DNA from: Muricea muricata
Lineage: Eukaryota > Cnidaria > Anthozoa > Malacalcyonacea > Plexauridae
NCBI GenBank assembly: GCA_963855995.1
Contig: OY979717.1
Location: 21,117,906 to 21,181,905 of the forward strand
Direction: 5' to 3'
DNA: 64,000 nt
Under the pieces are notes generated by a model that had not been told where the DNA came from, made no database searches, and was given only the letters and a program-made list of their open reading frames with translations. Shown here piece by piece: positions 29,641 to 40,334 of this stretch. Each line of letters opens with the position of its first letter. Position 1 is the stretch's first letter. The position numbers and the translations under genes are program-made.

Positions 29641-32600
29641 TTAAAGACACTTTCTTGAAATACCCTTAAAATGCTGAAAAATAGCCATTTTGCCTGACTC
29701 CCGGCATGCAAAATTTCTCAAATTTCTTGATGTTTCAAATACTAACCAAACCATCCTTACTTCCATCAGAATGCCAATTTAGAGTTCATGACATATTTTG
29801 GCTTAAAAAGCTCCACTTTTACATTGCCTAAAGCAACTTTCTTGAAATACCCTTAAAATACTGAAAAATAGCCATTTTGCCTGACTCCGGACATGCAAAA
29901 TTTCTCAAATTTCTTGATGTCTCAAATACTAACCAAACCATCCTTATTTCCATCTAAATGCCAATTTAGAGTTCCTGACCAAATTTAGCTTCAAAATCTC
30001 CACTTTTTCATTGCCTAAAGCAACTTTCTTGAAATACCCTTAAAATATTGAAAAAATGGCCATATTGCCTGACTCCAGACATCCAAAATTTGTCAAATTT
30101 CGTCATGTCTCAAATACTAACCAAACCGTCCTTATTTCCACCAGAATGCCAATTTAGAGTTCCTGACCAAATTTGGCTTACAAAGCTCCACTTTTACATT
30201 GCCTGAAGCAACTTTCTTGAAATACCCTTAAACTACTAAAAAAATGTCTATATTGCCTGACTCCGGACATGCAAAATTTCTCAAATTTCTTGATGTCTCA
30301 AATACTAACCAAACCATCCTTGTTTTCATCAGAATTCTAATTTAGAGTTCCTGACCAAATTTGCTTAAAAAGCTCCACTTTTACATTGCTTAAAGCAACT
30401 TTCTTGAAATACCCTTAAAATGCTGAAAAATAGCCATTTTGCCTGACTCCCGACATGCAAAATTTCTCAAATTTCTTGATGTTTCAAATACTAACCAAAC
30501 CATCCTTACTTCCATCAGAATGCCAATTTAGAGTTCATGACCAATTTTGGCTTAAAAAGCTCCACTTTTACATTGCCATAAGCAACTTTCTTGAAATACC
30601 CTTAAAATACTGAAAAATAGCCATTTTGCCTGACTCCGGACATGCAAAATTTCTCAAATTTCTTGATGTCTCAAATACTAACCAAACCATCCTTATTTCC
30701 ACCAGAATGCCAATTTAGAGTTCCTGACCAAATATGGCATAGAAAGCTCCACTTTTACATTGCCTGAAGCAACTTTCTTGAAATACCCTTAAATTACTGA
30801 AAAAATGGCCATATTGCCTGACTCCGGACATGCAAAATTTCTCAAATTTCGTCATATCTCAAATACTAACCAAACCATCCTTATTTCTATCAGAATGGCA
30901 ATTTAGAGTTCCTGACCAAATTTTGCTTAAAAAGCTCCAGTTTTACATTGCCTAAAGCAACTTTCTTAAAACACCCTTAAAATACTGAAAAAATGGCCAT
31001 ATTGCCTGACTCCAGACATGCAAAATTTCTCAAACTTCTTGATGTCTCAAATACTATCCAAACCATGCTTATTTCCATCAGAATGCCAATTTAGAGTTCC
31101 TGACCAAATTTGGCTTAAAAAGCTCCAGTTTTACATTGCCTAAAGCAACTTTCTTAAAACACCCTTAAAATACAGAAAAAATGGCCATATTGCCTGACTC
31201 CAGACATGCAAAATTTCTCAAACTTCTTGATGTCTCAAATACTATCCAAACCATCCTTATTTCCATCAGAATGCCAATTTAGAGTTCCTGACCAAATTTG
31301 GCTTAAAAAGCTCCAGTTTTACATTGCCTAAACCAACTTTCTTGAAATACCCTTAAAATACTGAAAAATGGCCATTTTCCTGACTCCAGACATGCTAAAT
31401 TTCTCAAATGTCATCATGTCTCAAATACTAACCAAACCATCCTTGTTTTCATCAGAATTCTAATTTAGAGTTCCTGACCAAATTTGCTTAAAAAGCTCCA
31501 CTTTTACATTGCTTAAAGCAACTTTCTTGAAATACCCTTAAAATGCTGAAAAATAGCCATTTTGCCTGACTCCCGACATGCAAAATTTCTCAAATTTCTT
31601 GATGTTTCAAATACTAACCAAACCATCCTTACTTCCATCAGAATGCCAATTTAGAGTTCATGACCAATTTTGGCTTAAAAAGCTCCACTTTTACATTGCC
31701 ATAAGCAACTTTCTTGAAATACCCTTAAAATACTGAAAAATAGCCATTTTGCCTGACTCCGGACATGCAAAATTTCTCAAATTTCTTGATGTCTCAAATA
31801 CTAACCAAACCATCCTTATTTCCACCAGAATGCCAATTTAGAGTTCCTGACCAAATATGGCATAGAAAGCTCCACTTTTACATTGCCTGAAGCAACTTTC
31901 TTGAAATACCCTTAAAATACTGAAAAAATGGCCATATTGCCTGACTCCGGACATGCAAAATTTCTCAAATTTCGTCATATCTCAAATACTAACCAAACCA
32001 TCCTTATTTCTATCAGAATGGCAATTTAGAGTTCGTGACCAAATTTTGCTTAAAAAGCTCCAGTTTTACATTGCCTAAAGCAACTTTCTTAAAACACCCT
32101 TAAAATACTGAAAAAATGGCCATATTGCCTGACTTCAGACATGCAAAATTTCTCAAACTTCTTGATGTCTCAAATACTATCCAAACCATGCTTATTTCCA
32201 TCAGAATGCCAATTTAGAGTTCCTGACCAAATTTGGCTTAAAAAGCTCCAGTTTTACATTGCCTAAAGCAACTTTCTTGAAATACCCTTAAAATACTGAA
32301 AAATGGCCATTTTCCTGACTCCAGACATGCTAAATTTCTCAAATGTCATCATGTCTCAAATACTAACCAAACCATCCTTGTTTTCATCAGAATTCTAATT
32401 TAGAGTTCCTGACCAAATTTGCTTAAAAAGCTCCACTTTTACATTGCTTAAAGACACTTTCTTGAAATACCCTTAAAATGCTGAAAAATAGCCATTTTGC
32501 CTGACTCCCGACATGCAAAATTTCTCAAATTTCTTGATGTTTCAAATACTAACCAAACCATCCTTACTTCCATCAGAATGCCAATTTAGAGTTCATGACA

Positions 32601-33107
32601 TATTTTGGCTTAAAAAGCTCCACTTTTACATTGCCTAAAGCAACTTTCTTGAAATACCCTTAAAATACTGAAAAATAGCCATTTTGCCTGACTCCGGACA
32701 TGCAAAATTTCTCAAATTTCTTGATGTCTCAAATACTAACCAAACCATCCTTATTTCCATCTAAATGCCAATTTAGAGTTCCTGACCAAATTTAGCTTCA
32801 AAATCTCCACTTTTTCATTGCCTAAAGCAACTTTCTTGAAATACCCTTAAAATAGTGAAAAAATGGCCATATTGCCTGACTCCAGACATCCAAAATTTGT
32901 CAAATTTCGTCATGTCTCAAATACTAACCAAACCGTCCTTATTTCCACCAGAATGCCAATTTAGAGTTCCTGACCAAATTTGGCTTACAAAGCTCCACTT
33001 TTACATTGCCTGAAGCAACTTTCTTGAAATACCCTTAAACTACTAAAAAAATGTCTATATTGCCTGACTCCGGACATGCGAAATTTCTCAAATTTCTTGA
33101 TGTCTCA
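29640..33107. repeat. Nested 15-mer and 6-mer satellite duplications
   Basis: The gttcatgacatattttggc variant near 29785 recurs near 32592 (offset 2807 bp, 15 monomers). Inside, the variants acattgccataagcaac (30570 and 31693) and ccatccttgttttcatc (30314 and 31437) repeat at 1123 bp (6 monomers). A further copy of the latter lies 935 bp (5 monomers) on, at 32372. This is amplification at several scales at once. Confidence 0.75.
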
Positions 33108-33419
33108 AATACTAACCAAACCATCCCCATTTCCATCAGAATACCAATTTAGAGTTTCTGACCAAATTTGGCTTGAAAAGCTCCACTTTTACATTGCCTA
33201 AATCAACTTTCTTGAAATACTTTTAAAATATATAAAAATAGCCATTTTGCCTGACTCCGGACATGCAAAATTTCTCAAATTTCTTGATGTCTCAAATACT
33301 AATTAAACCATCTTTATTTCCACCAGAATGCCAATTTAGAGTTCCTGACCAAATATGGCATAGAAAGCTCCACTTTTACATTGCCTGAAGCAACTTTCTT
33401 GAAATACCCTTAAAATACT

Positions 33420-35720
33420 GAAAAAATGGCCATATTGCCTGACTCCAGACATGCAAAATTTCTCAAATTTCGTCATATCTCAAATACTAACCAAACCATC
33501 CTTATTTCTATCAGAATGCCAATTTAGAGTTCCTGACCAAATTTTGCTTAAAAAGCTCCAGTTTTACATTGCCTAAAGCAACTTTCTTAAAATACCCTTA
33601 AAATACTGAAAAATGGCCATTTTGTCTGTCTCCGGACATGCAAAATATCTCAAATTTCTTGATGTCTCAAATACTAACTAAACAATTCTACTTTCCATGA
33701 GAATGCCAATTTAGAGTTCCTTACCAAATTTGGCATTAAAAGCTTCAACTTTACTTTGCCTAAAGCAACTTTCTTGAAATACCGTTAAAATACTGAAAAA
33801 TGGCCTATTTGCCTAACTCCAGACATGCAAAATTTCTCAAACTTTTTGATGTCTCAAATACTAACCAAACCATCCTTATTTCCATCAGAATGCCAATTTA
33901 GAGTTCCTGACCAAATTTGGCCTAAAAATCTCCACTTTTACATTGCCTAAAGCAACTTTCTTGAAATACCGTTAAAATACTGAAAAATGGCAATTTTTCC
34001 TGAGTCGCGACATGCAAAATTTCTCAAATTTCTTGATGTCTCAAATACTAACCAAACCATCCTTATTTCCATCAGAATGCCATTATAGAGTTCCTGACCA
34101 AATTTGCTTAAAAAGCTCCTGTTTTACATTGCCTAAAGCAACTTTCTTGAAATACCCTTGAAATACTGAAAAAATGGCCATTTTGCCTGACTCCGGACAT
34201 GCCAAATTTCTCAAACTTCTTGGTGTCTAAAATAGTAACCAAACCATCCTTATTTCCACCAGAATGCCAATGTAGAGTTCCTGACCAAATTTGGCTTAAA
34301 AAGCTGCACTTTTACATTGCCTGAAGCAACTTTCTTGAAATACCGTTAAAATACTGAAAAATGGCCTATTTGCCTGACTCCAGACATGCAAAATTTCTCA
34401 AATTTCTTGATGTCTCAAATACTAACCAAACAATCCTTATTTCCATCAGAATGCCAATTTAGAGTTCCTGACCAAATTTGGCTTAAAAAGCTCCACTTTT
34501 ACATTGCCTAAAGCAACTTTCTTGAAATACCCTTAAAATACTGCAAAATAGCAATTTTGCCTGACTCCGGACATGCAAAATTTCTCAAATTTCTTGATGT
34601 CTCAAATACTAACCAAACCATCCTTATTTCCACCAGAATGCCAATTTAGAGTTCCTGACCAAATATGGCATAGAAAGCTCCACTTTTACATTGCCTGAAG
34701 CAACTTTCTTGAAATACCCTTAAAATACTGAAAAAATGGCCATATTGCCTGACTCCAGACATGCAAAATTTCTCAAATTTCGTCATATCTCAAATACTAA
34801 CCAAACCATCCTTATTTCTATCAGAATGCCAATTTAGAGTTCCTGACCAAATTTTGCTTAAAAAGCTCCAGTTTTACATTGCCTAAAGCAACTTTCTTAA
34901 AATACCCTTAAAATACTGAAAAATGGCCATTTTGTCTGTCTCCGGACATGCAAAATATCTCAAATTTCTTGATGTCTCAAATACTAACTAAACAATTCTA
35001 ATTTCCATGAGAATGCCAATTTAGAGTTCCTTACCAAATTTGGCATTAAAAGCTTCAACTTTACTTTGCCTAAAGCAACTTTCTTGAAATACCGTTAAAA
35101 TACTGAAAAATGGCCTATTTGCCTAACTCCAGACATGCAAAATTTCTCAAACTCTTTGATGTCTCAAATACTAACGAAACCATCCTTATTTCCATCAGAA
35201 TGCCAATTTAGAGTTCCTGACCAAATTTGGCTTAAAAATCTCCACTTTTACATTGCCTAAAGCAACTTTCTTGAAATACCGTTAAAATACTGAAAAATGG
35301 CAATTTTTCCTGAGTCGCGACATGCAAAATTTCTCAAATTTCTTGATGTCTCAAATACTAACCAAACCATCCTTATTTCCATCAGAATGCCATTATAGAG
35401 TTCCTGACCAAATTTGGCTTAAAAAGCTCCTGTTTTACATTGCCTAAAGCAACTTTCTTGAAATACCCTTGAAATACTGAAAAAATGGCCATTTTGCCTG
35501 ACTCCGGACATGCCAAATTTCTCAAATTTCTTGGTGTCTAAAATAGTAACCAAACCATCCTTATTTCCACCAGAATGCCAATGTAGAGTTCCTGACCAAA
35601 TTTGGCTTAAAAAGCTGCACTTTTACATTGCCTGAAGCAACTTTCTTGAAATACCGTTAAAATACTGAAAAATGGCCTATTTGCCTGACTCCAGACATGC
35701 AAAATTTCTCAAACTTTTTG
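33420..35720. repeat. Nested 7-monomer satellite duplication
   Basis: The segment starting catattgcctgactccag at 33431 recurs at 34741, an offset of 1310 bp (7 monomers). The same succession of monomer subtypes follows in both copies: atggccattttgtctg, then atggcctatttgcctaac, atggcaatttttcctgagtc, and the tggtgtctaaaatagtaacc type. One monomer after the second copy the order changes, and the array then runs into diverged terminal monomers. Confidence 0.7.
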
Positions 35721-36973
35721 ATGTCTCAAATACTAACCAAACCATCCTTATTTCCATCAGAATTCCAATTTAGAGTTCCTGACCAAATTTAGCTTAAAAA
35801 GCTCCAGTTTTACATTGCCTAAAGCAACTTTCTTGAAACACCCTTAAAATACTGAAAAAATGGCCATTTTGCCTGACTCCGGACATGCAAAATTTCTCAA
35901 ATTTCTTGGTGTCTAAAATAGTAACCAAACCATCCTTATTTCCACCAGAATGCCAATGTAGAGTTTCTGACCAAATTTGGCTTAAAAAGCTGCACTTTTA
36001 CATTGCCTGAAGCAACTTTCTTGAAATACCTTTAAAATACTGAAAAATGGCCTATTTGCCTGACTCCAGACATGGATAATTTCTCAAATTTTTTGATGTC
36101 TCAAATACTAACCAAACCATCCTTATTTCCATCAAAATGCCATTATAGAGTTCCTGACCAAATTTGGCTTAAAAAGCTCCTGTTCTACATTGCTTAAAGC
36201 AACTTTCTTGAAATACCCTTAAAATACTGAAAAATGGCCATTTTGTCTGACTCCGGACATGCAAAATATCTCAAATTTCTTAATGTCTCAAATACTAACT
36301 AAACAATTCTTATTTCAATGAGAATGCCATTTTAGAGTTCCTGACCAAATTTGGCATTAAAAGCTTCAACTTTACTTTGCCTAAAGCAACTTTCTTGAAA
36401 TACCCTTAAAATACTGAAAAAATGGCCAATTTTCCTGACTCCGGACAGGAAAAATTTCTCAAATTTCTTGATGTCTCAAATACTAACCAAACCATCCTTA
36501 TTTCCATCTAAATGCGAATTTAGACTTCCTGACCAAATTTGGCTTAAAAAGCTGCACTTTTACTTTTCCTAAAGCAACTTTCTAGAAATACCCTTAAAAT
36601 ACCGAAAAAATGTCCATATTGCCTGACTCGGGACATGCAAAATTTCTCAAATTTCTTGATGTCTCAAATACTAACCAAACCGTCCTTATTTCCATCAGAA
36701 TGCCAATTTAGAGTTCCTGACCATATTTGGCTTAAAAAGCTCCACTTTTACATTGCCTAAAGCAACTTTCTTGAAATACCCTTAAAATACTGAAAAATGG
36801 CCATTTTGCCTGACTTGGGACATGCAAAATTTCTCAGACTCTTGATGTCTCAAATACTAACCAAACGATCCTAATTTCCATCAGAATGCCAGTTTAGAAT
36901 TCCTGACCAAATTATGCTTAAAAAGCTCCACTTTGACATTGCCTAAAGCAACTTTCTTGAAATACCCTTAAAC

Positions 36974-37448
36974 TAATTTCAAGTTGTCCCATAGGCGGTC
37001 CAATTCACTGCCTAGTTTCCGTAATATATAGAGATCAGTGCGCACATAAACATACTTCGTAATTTGTTAAATATAATTCTCTAAGGTTGACAACTAAATC
37101 AACCAAAAATACACAAAGAAAACATAACGAATAAGTAAACAAGTTAAGTGTGTGGCTGGATGAATTTACTATCCTTGTGGTGAGTTTTTGTTTCGAAAAC
37201 CGGTTAAAATTGCTGTATACAGGTGAACGTTTTTATTGTTTTGTTAAATTTCACGGCTGACTATTCGGGATACTCTCACCCTGGTACTGGGAAAAGTTTT
37301 AAATGACGAACCCATGCAGCGAATTGCTTGTCACACTGACATCAAAGCAGGATATCATTGATCAATGGCTAAGTAATAGGCAAAAGTGACATTTTGTGCT
37401 AATTAAAGGTGTCAAATACCTCATATTCTTGGCATTGAAACAATAAGG
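36974..37448. other. Satellite boundary and non-coding flank
   Basis: This is unique-looking sequence directly after the satellite ends. I see no gene or inverted repeat. A minus-strand AATAAA (read from tttatt near 37232) lies about 210 bp downstream of the stop codon of the P2X7-like gene. It could serve as that gene's polyadenylation signal. Confidence 0.5.
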
Positions 37449-38100
37449 TTATTCATCAGCAAAACGAAGAACAACGAACTCAAAGTCATCTTTATTGCCT
37501 GGAGGTGGGAAGTGTGTTCGAATGCAACTCAAAGCACAAGATGGAAGAACAACTCTTATTTCTTTCCCAAGTACTCCCCAAAACCATCGCACAAGCTGAC
37601 GGTAGGCAATATGGCGATGAATTTTGTGCTCTGGACCTTCGTATGCTTGGCTTCCATATTGTTGTTTATAACCAAGCCAAGCAGCTTGCAAAACCCATCT
37701 ATCTAAGCACACAGAATGGAAACCTGGATTATCAGTTATGCAAGTGAACAATCGTACTGGTTTTGTGACCTCTATGACTTCTTGATTTTTATACGCAACC
37801 TGTTGAATTTCCTGACAACAGGAGCATTCTTCCTCCCTATCCATTATTTGACAAGGCTTGCATAAACACCGAACAACAACGAACGGAATGGCTATGCTGG
37901 GAAAGTTTTAATACAATTTTCAAACGCGAATATCAAATTCATTAAAATAAACAAGAAATGCCATGTTTACCAGTCAAGATTGCCCAAAAGAACGGACGAC
38001 TCTTCCTCGTCAATCGACATATTTTGGTCGCTTTCAATGTCAGCCGACTCACCATTGATGCTGTTTGCAATACGCCTTGGTTCGGACAAGAAAAGTTGCA
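37449..38100 (-). CDS. P2X7 C-terminal ('ballast') domain-like protein, two predicted exons
   Basis: The minus-strand frame carries the cysteine-rich signature of the P2X7 cytosolic C-terminal domain. In order it has a C-x-C-x2-C cluster, then EEECSCCQEIQQV, a CITDNPGFHSVCLDRWVL block, the RHIAYRQLVRWFWG block, VVLPSCALSCIRTHFP, and a stop at 37449-37451. In vertebrate P2X7 this domain binds zinc and guanine nucleotides. It is known as a stand-alone domain in many invertebrate genes, and no P2X channel part is visible here. The open frame continues upstream of the first Met to a plausible splice acceptor (ctttcccag, AG at 37897-37898). A 74-bp intron would join it to an acidic upstream exon (contains SIDEEESSVLLGNLD) that ends at 37971 before GTAAAC. 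Reading phase is kept (TG + C). The 5' end is not defined. It may be a live small gene or a transposon-dispersed copy. Confidence 0.6.
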
Positions 38101-38149
38101 AGTATGTTAGTAAAATTGTTAGCAAAAGCTTTTTCAAGTTTTTTTTCTG

Positions 38150-39600
38150 AAAATAGCCACGTTTTGGTTTTTAATCAGATTTTTAAAATAGCATTTGGAG
38201 TGTTTACATTTTGCCCAGTCATCAATAGCATTTGATTTTCGCGCCATTTTCAGATCTTTCATGATCTCGTTTTCCCATTGCAACTGGGAACGCTTCGCGT
38301 ATTTTGGCTCTAAATATCTTGGGGCGATCAGCGTAAGTGGCGGTGGAAGAACTCACGATGCTGGAAGGTAGATCGTTCTCATATAACAAGAACAGTAGCA
38401 GACCAAGGATAAAGCCATGATATACTTCTGAAATTCTGATGTTATTGGAGTGGAAGATGAAGTTGGACCAAGAATGGTCATTTGTTGTCGGCGATCGTGT
38501 AAGTATGAACAGAACCAGTTGAGAAATTTACCATTAAAGCTGAACTCTCGAAAACAAAGAAGAAGACATTGGTGGCTAACCGTATCAAAGGTATATCACA
38601 TCAATTTGTTTGCCACGATCCAGTATGAAAGTTACCAAACTTGTCAAAGACTTTGATTGGCTGAGTGACGCAATTACATCCGAGGATGAAGCCATGTCGG
38701 AAGGGATTAATGTGGCTGAGCACTTGATCCGTGATGCGTTCGAACAAACAGCGTTCCAAAACGTTCGAAATTAAAGAGAGTAAATTAGATATTGGTCTGT
38801 AATTTTCAACATGTACCTTATCCCTCTTTTTAAAAACAGAGATGACATTGACCTGTTTCCAATCTCCTGGTACTACTTCAGTGTGCAGAGACTTGTTGAA
38901 CAGATCACAAATTGACGGTGAAACAATGAGCTTAATCTTTGTCAAGAGCGGTTAAAACGGCAGCAAACCGTAATCAGATGTTAACGTGACATTGTCCGAC
39001 AAAGAAGTGTTTATAGAATGATCTTGATCTGTAATAACGTCGTTCGTACGTGAATCTAGATCTGCTTGTGTGTTAGGTGCATCTCTTGGGAAGACTGAAG
39101 TAAATAAGATGAAGAAGAAAATAGATGCGATGTCTTCTGATGACTGTGTAGATATTCTTGCATCATCACATTCAGCAATCGACACCTTTTCAGGAACGTT
39201 GCTGACGTTGGATTTCAATTCAAATAACGACCAAAAGCGCTTCGTGCTATTTTTGCGGCCAGCACAAACAGAGTTTATATACTTAGAACAGTCGTCCCAC
39301 AACATTCTTTAATGGTAGCTATATGTTTTTTGATTTTCGCTTTAAGATTTGATTTTGATTTTCGTACACAGCATCAAAAAAGTTTTTTCTTTCAAATTTT
39401 CCCAATCGTCGTCGTTGATATTGCCCGCTAGTAGAGATAATTTCAGAAAGATTTGAAGATTCCAGACCAGGTTGCAGAGAGATGAAGTCTCGTAGTCCTC
39501 TACAGTTCTCTTCATGTCTTTGTCGGACAACCTTTACGTGAAAATATAGTCTTTTATTGTCACATGTGTATTGCGTTTTTGCGAAATCCACCAACAGCAA
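38150..39600 (-). pseudogene. Broken non-LTR retrotransposon ORF2 (linker and reverse transcriptase)
   Basis: Minus-strand pieces in several frames follow the order of a CR1/L2/Jockey-type ORF2. At 39600-39319 is the endonuclease-RT linker (MKRTVEDYETS, then DDDWENLKEKTF). At 39305-38952 comes KRFWSLFELKSN and a degraded TSVF motif. At 38945-38600 is RT block 1-2 (VPGDWKQVNVISVFKKRDK, VENYRPISNL, then ISNVLERCLFERI). At 38590-38315 is the palm (FDTVSHQCLL, WFCSYLHDRRQQ, then ILGLLLFLLYENDLP in a shifted frame). The catalytic box reads YADR instead of YADD. A further scrap at 38312-38150 (QLQWENEIMKDLKMARKSN, then DDWAKCKH) matches the linker rather than what should follow the palm, so it is a rearranged piece. 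Multiple frameshifts and the lost Asp mean it is dead. No 3' tail or target duplication is evident. Confidence 0.85.
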
Positions 39601-40334
39601 ATTGCTTTATGCACGCATAATGCTCAAATGTTCACACTACGAATAGCTAACTTTAATAAAGCGTTGGTATTGGTTAGTTAAGCCGCCAGAATACAATACG
39701 CACGTGACGATCGATGACAAACCTTAGTTCTGCATAAATCAGGACAATTGCAAAAACAAAGATAATTTTTTTTCATTGTAATTCCTAAATTCCTAGGAGT
39801 TTCTGGACACTTTTATGATATGCGTTCGTATGCAGTCACCATAGCTTCTTTATGCATCACGTGACCAAGCGAGCTTTCAACCCCTCCCCCCCTCCCCGCC
39901 CATTTACGGGTTATTAGGGTCCTTAATGAAAGTAGTGCTAACAATAATAGCAATATTAATTTAAGGTGATAAACTGTTGTAAGTGCTTTTTTTACAAAAA
40001 ACATCCGACCACAGAATGTAGAGTAAACGAAAATATTTCTTTGCAAGCTGAATGAATATAAAACACACGTTTTATACGTTATTGTCAATAATTGACTCAA
40101 ACAACTCATTGTTGCCATGTTATGGCGAATTGCGTGCATAGATTTTGAACAGGGAATGGACATCATACATTAATTATAAACATTACTACACACTAACAAA
40201 GGCCTTATGACAAACAAAAAATCCTAAGTTCCTTCTTCAATGTCGCTTAGGATTTTTGAAACGTTTGTTTAGTTTTCCCAGATATCACCTTTGTAGATTG
40301 ATCTGCTTGACATTTTAATGATTTAAATTGATTG
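39601..40334. other. Intergenic / likely 3' region of the GPCR gene
   Basis: No recognisable gene. A minus-strand frame of 117 codons (39813-40166) has low-complexity, hydrophobic content and no family resemblance; I regard it as chance or 3'-untranslated sequence of the GPCR. A C-rich run lies at about 39881-39899. Confidence 0.4.
40217..40257. other. Stem-loop downstream of the GPCR stop codon
   Basis: The arms aaaaatcctaag and cttaggattttt pair perfectly around a 17-nt loop, about 80 bp beyond the minus-strand stop codon at 40335. It would lie in the 3' untranslated region of the receptor transcript. It might also be a decayed tiny fold-back element; nothing in the sequence decides. Confidence 0.4.

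Larger units (their letters stand above)
1..36973. repeat. Satellite DNA array, ~187-bp monomer, ~198 tandem copies
   Basis: A landmark in each monomer (gagttcctgaccaaattt) recurs at 186, 373, 560, 748, 935 and 1122, giving a period of 187-188 bp that continues without interruption to 36973. Monomers differ from neighbours by point changes and 1-bp indels and fall into recognisable subtypes. Subtype markers include the segments atggccattttg, atggcctatttg, atggccatattg, atagccattttg, atggcaatttttcc and atgtctatattg. No open reading frame longer than about 75 codons exists, and those found are chance. The array is open at the left edge of the window and stops mid-monomer on the right, after the segment cttgaaatacccttaa. 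The last few monomers (about 36400-36973) look the most diverged. No transposon insertion was seen inside. Function is unknown; structural (pericentromeric or centromeric) DNA is the usual role for such arrays, but that is inference. Confidence 0.97.

Noticed and set aside
1-36973. CRISPR-like array
   Set aside because: Regular spacing comes from full-length 187-bp tandem monomers; there are no short repeats separated by unique spacers.
1-36973. CENP-B box in the satellite
   Set aside because: I looked for the TTCG....A..CGGG pattern in the monomer types and found none; the centromere idea rests on array architecture only.
37505-37747. Plus-strand frames over the P2X7-like gene
   Set aside because: They are antisense shadows; the minus strand carries the conserved Cys motifs.
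39813-40166. 117-codon minus-strand ORF
   Set aside because: No domain, odd composition, and located where the GPCR 3' region would be.
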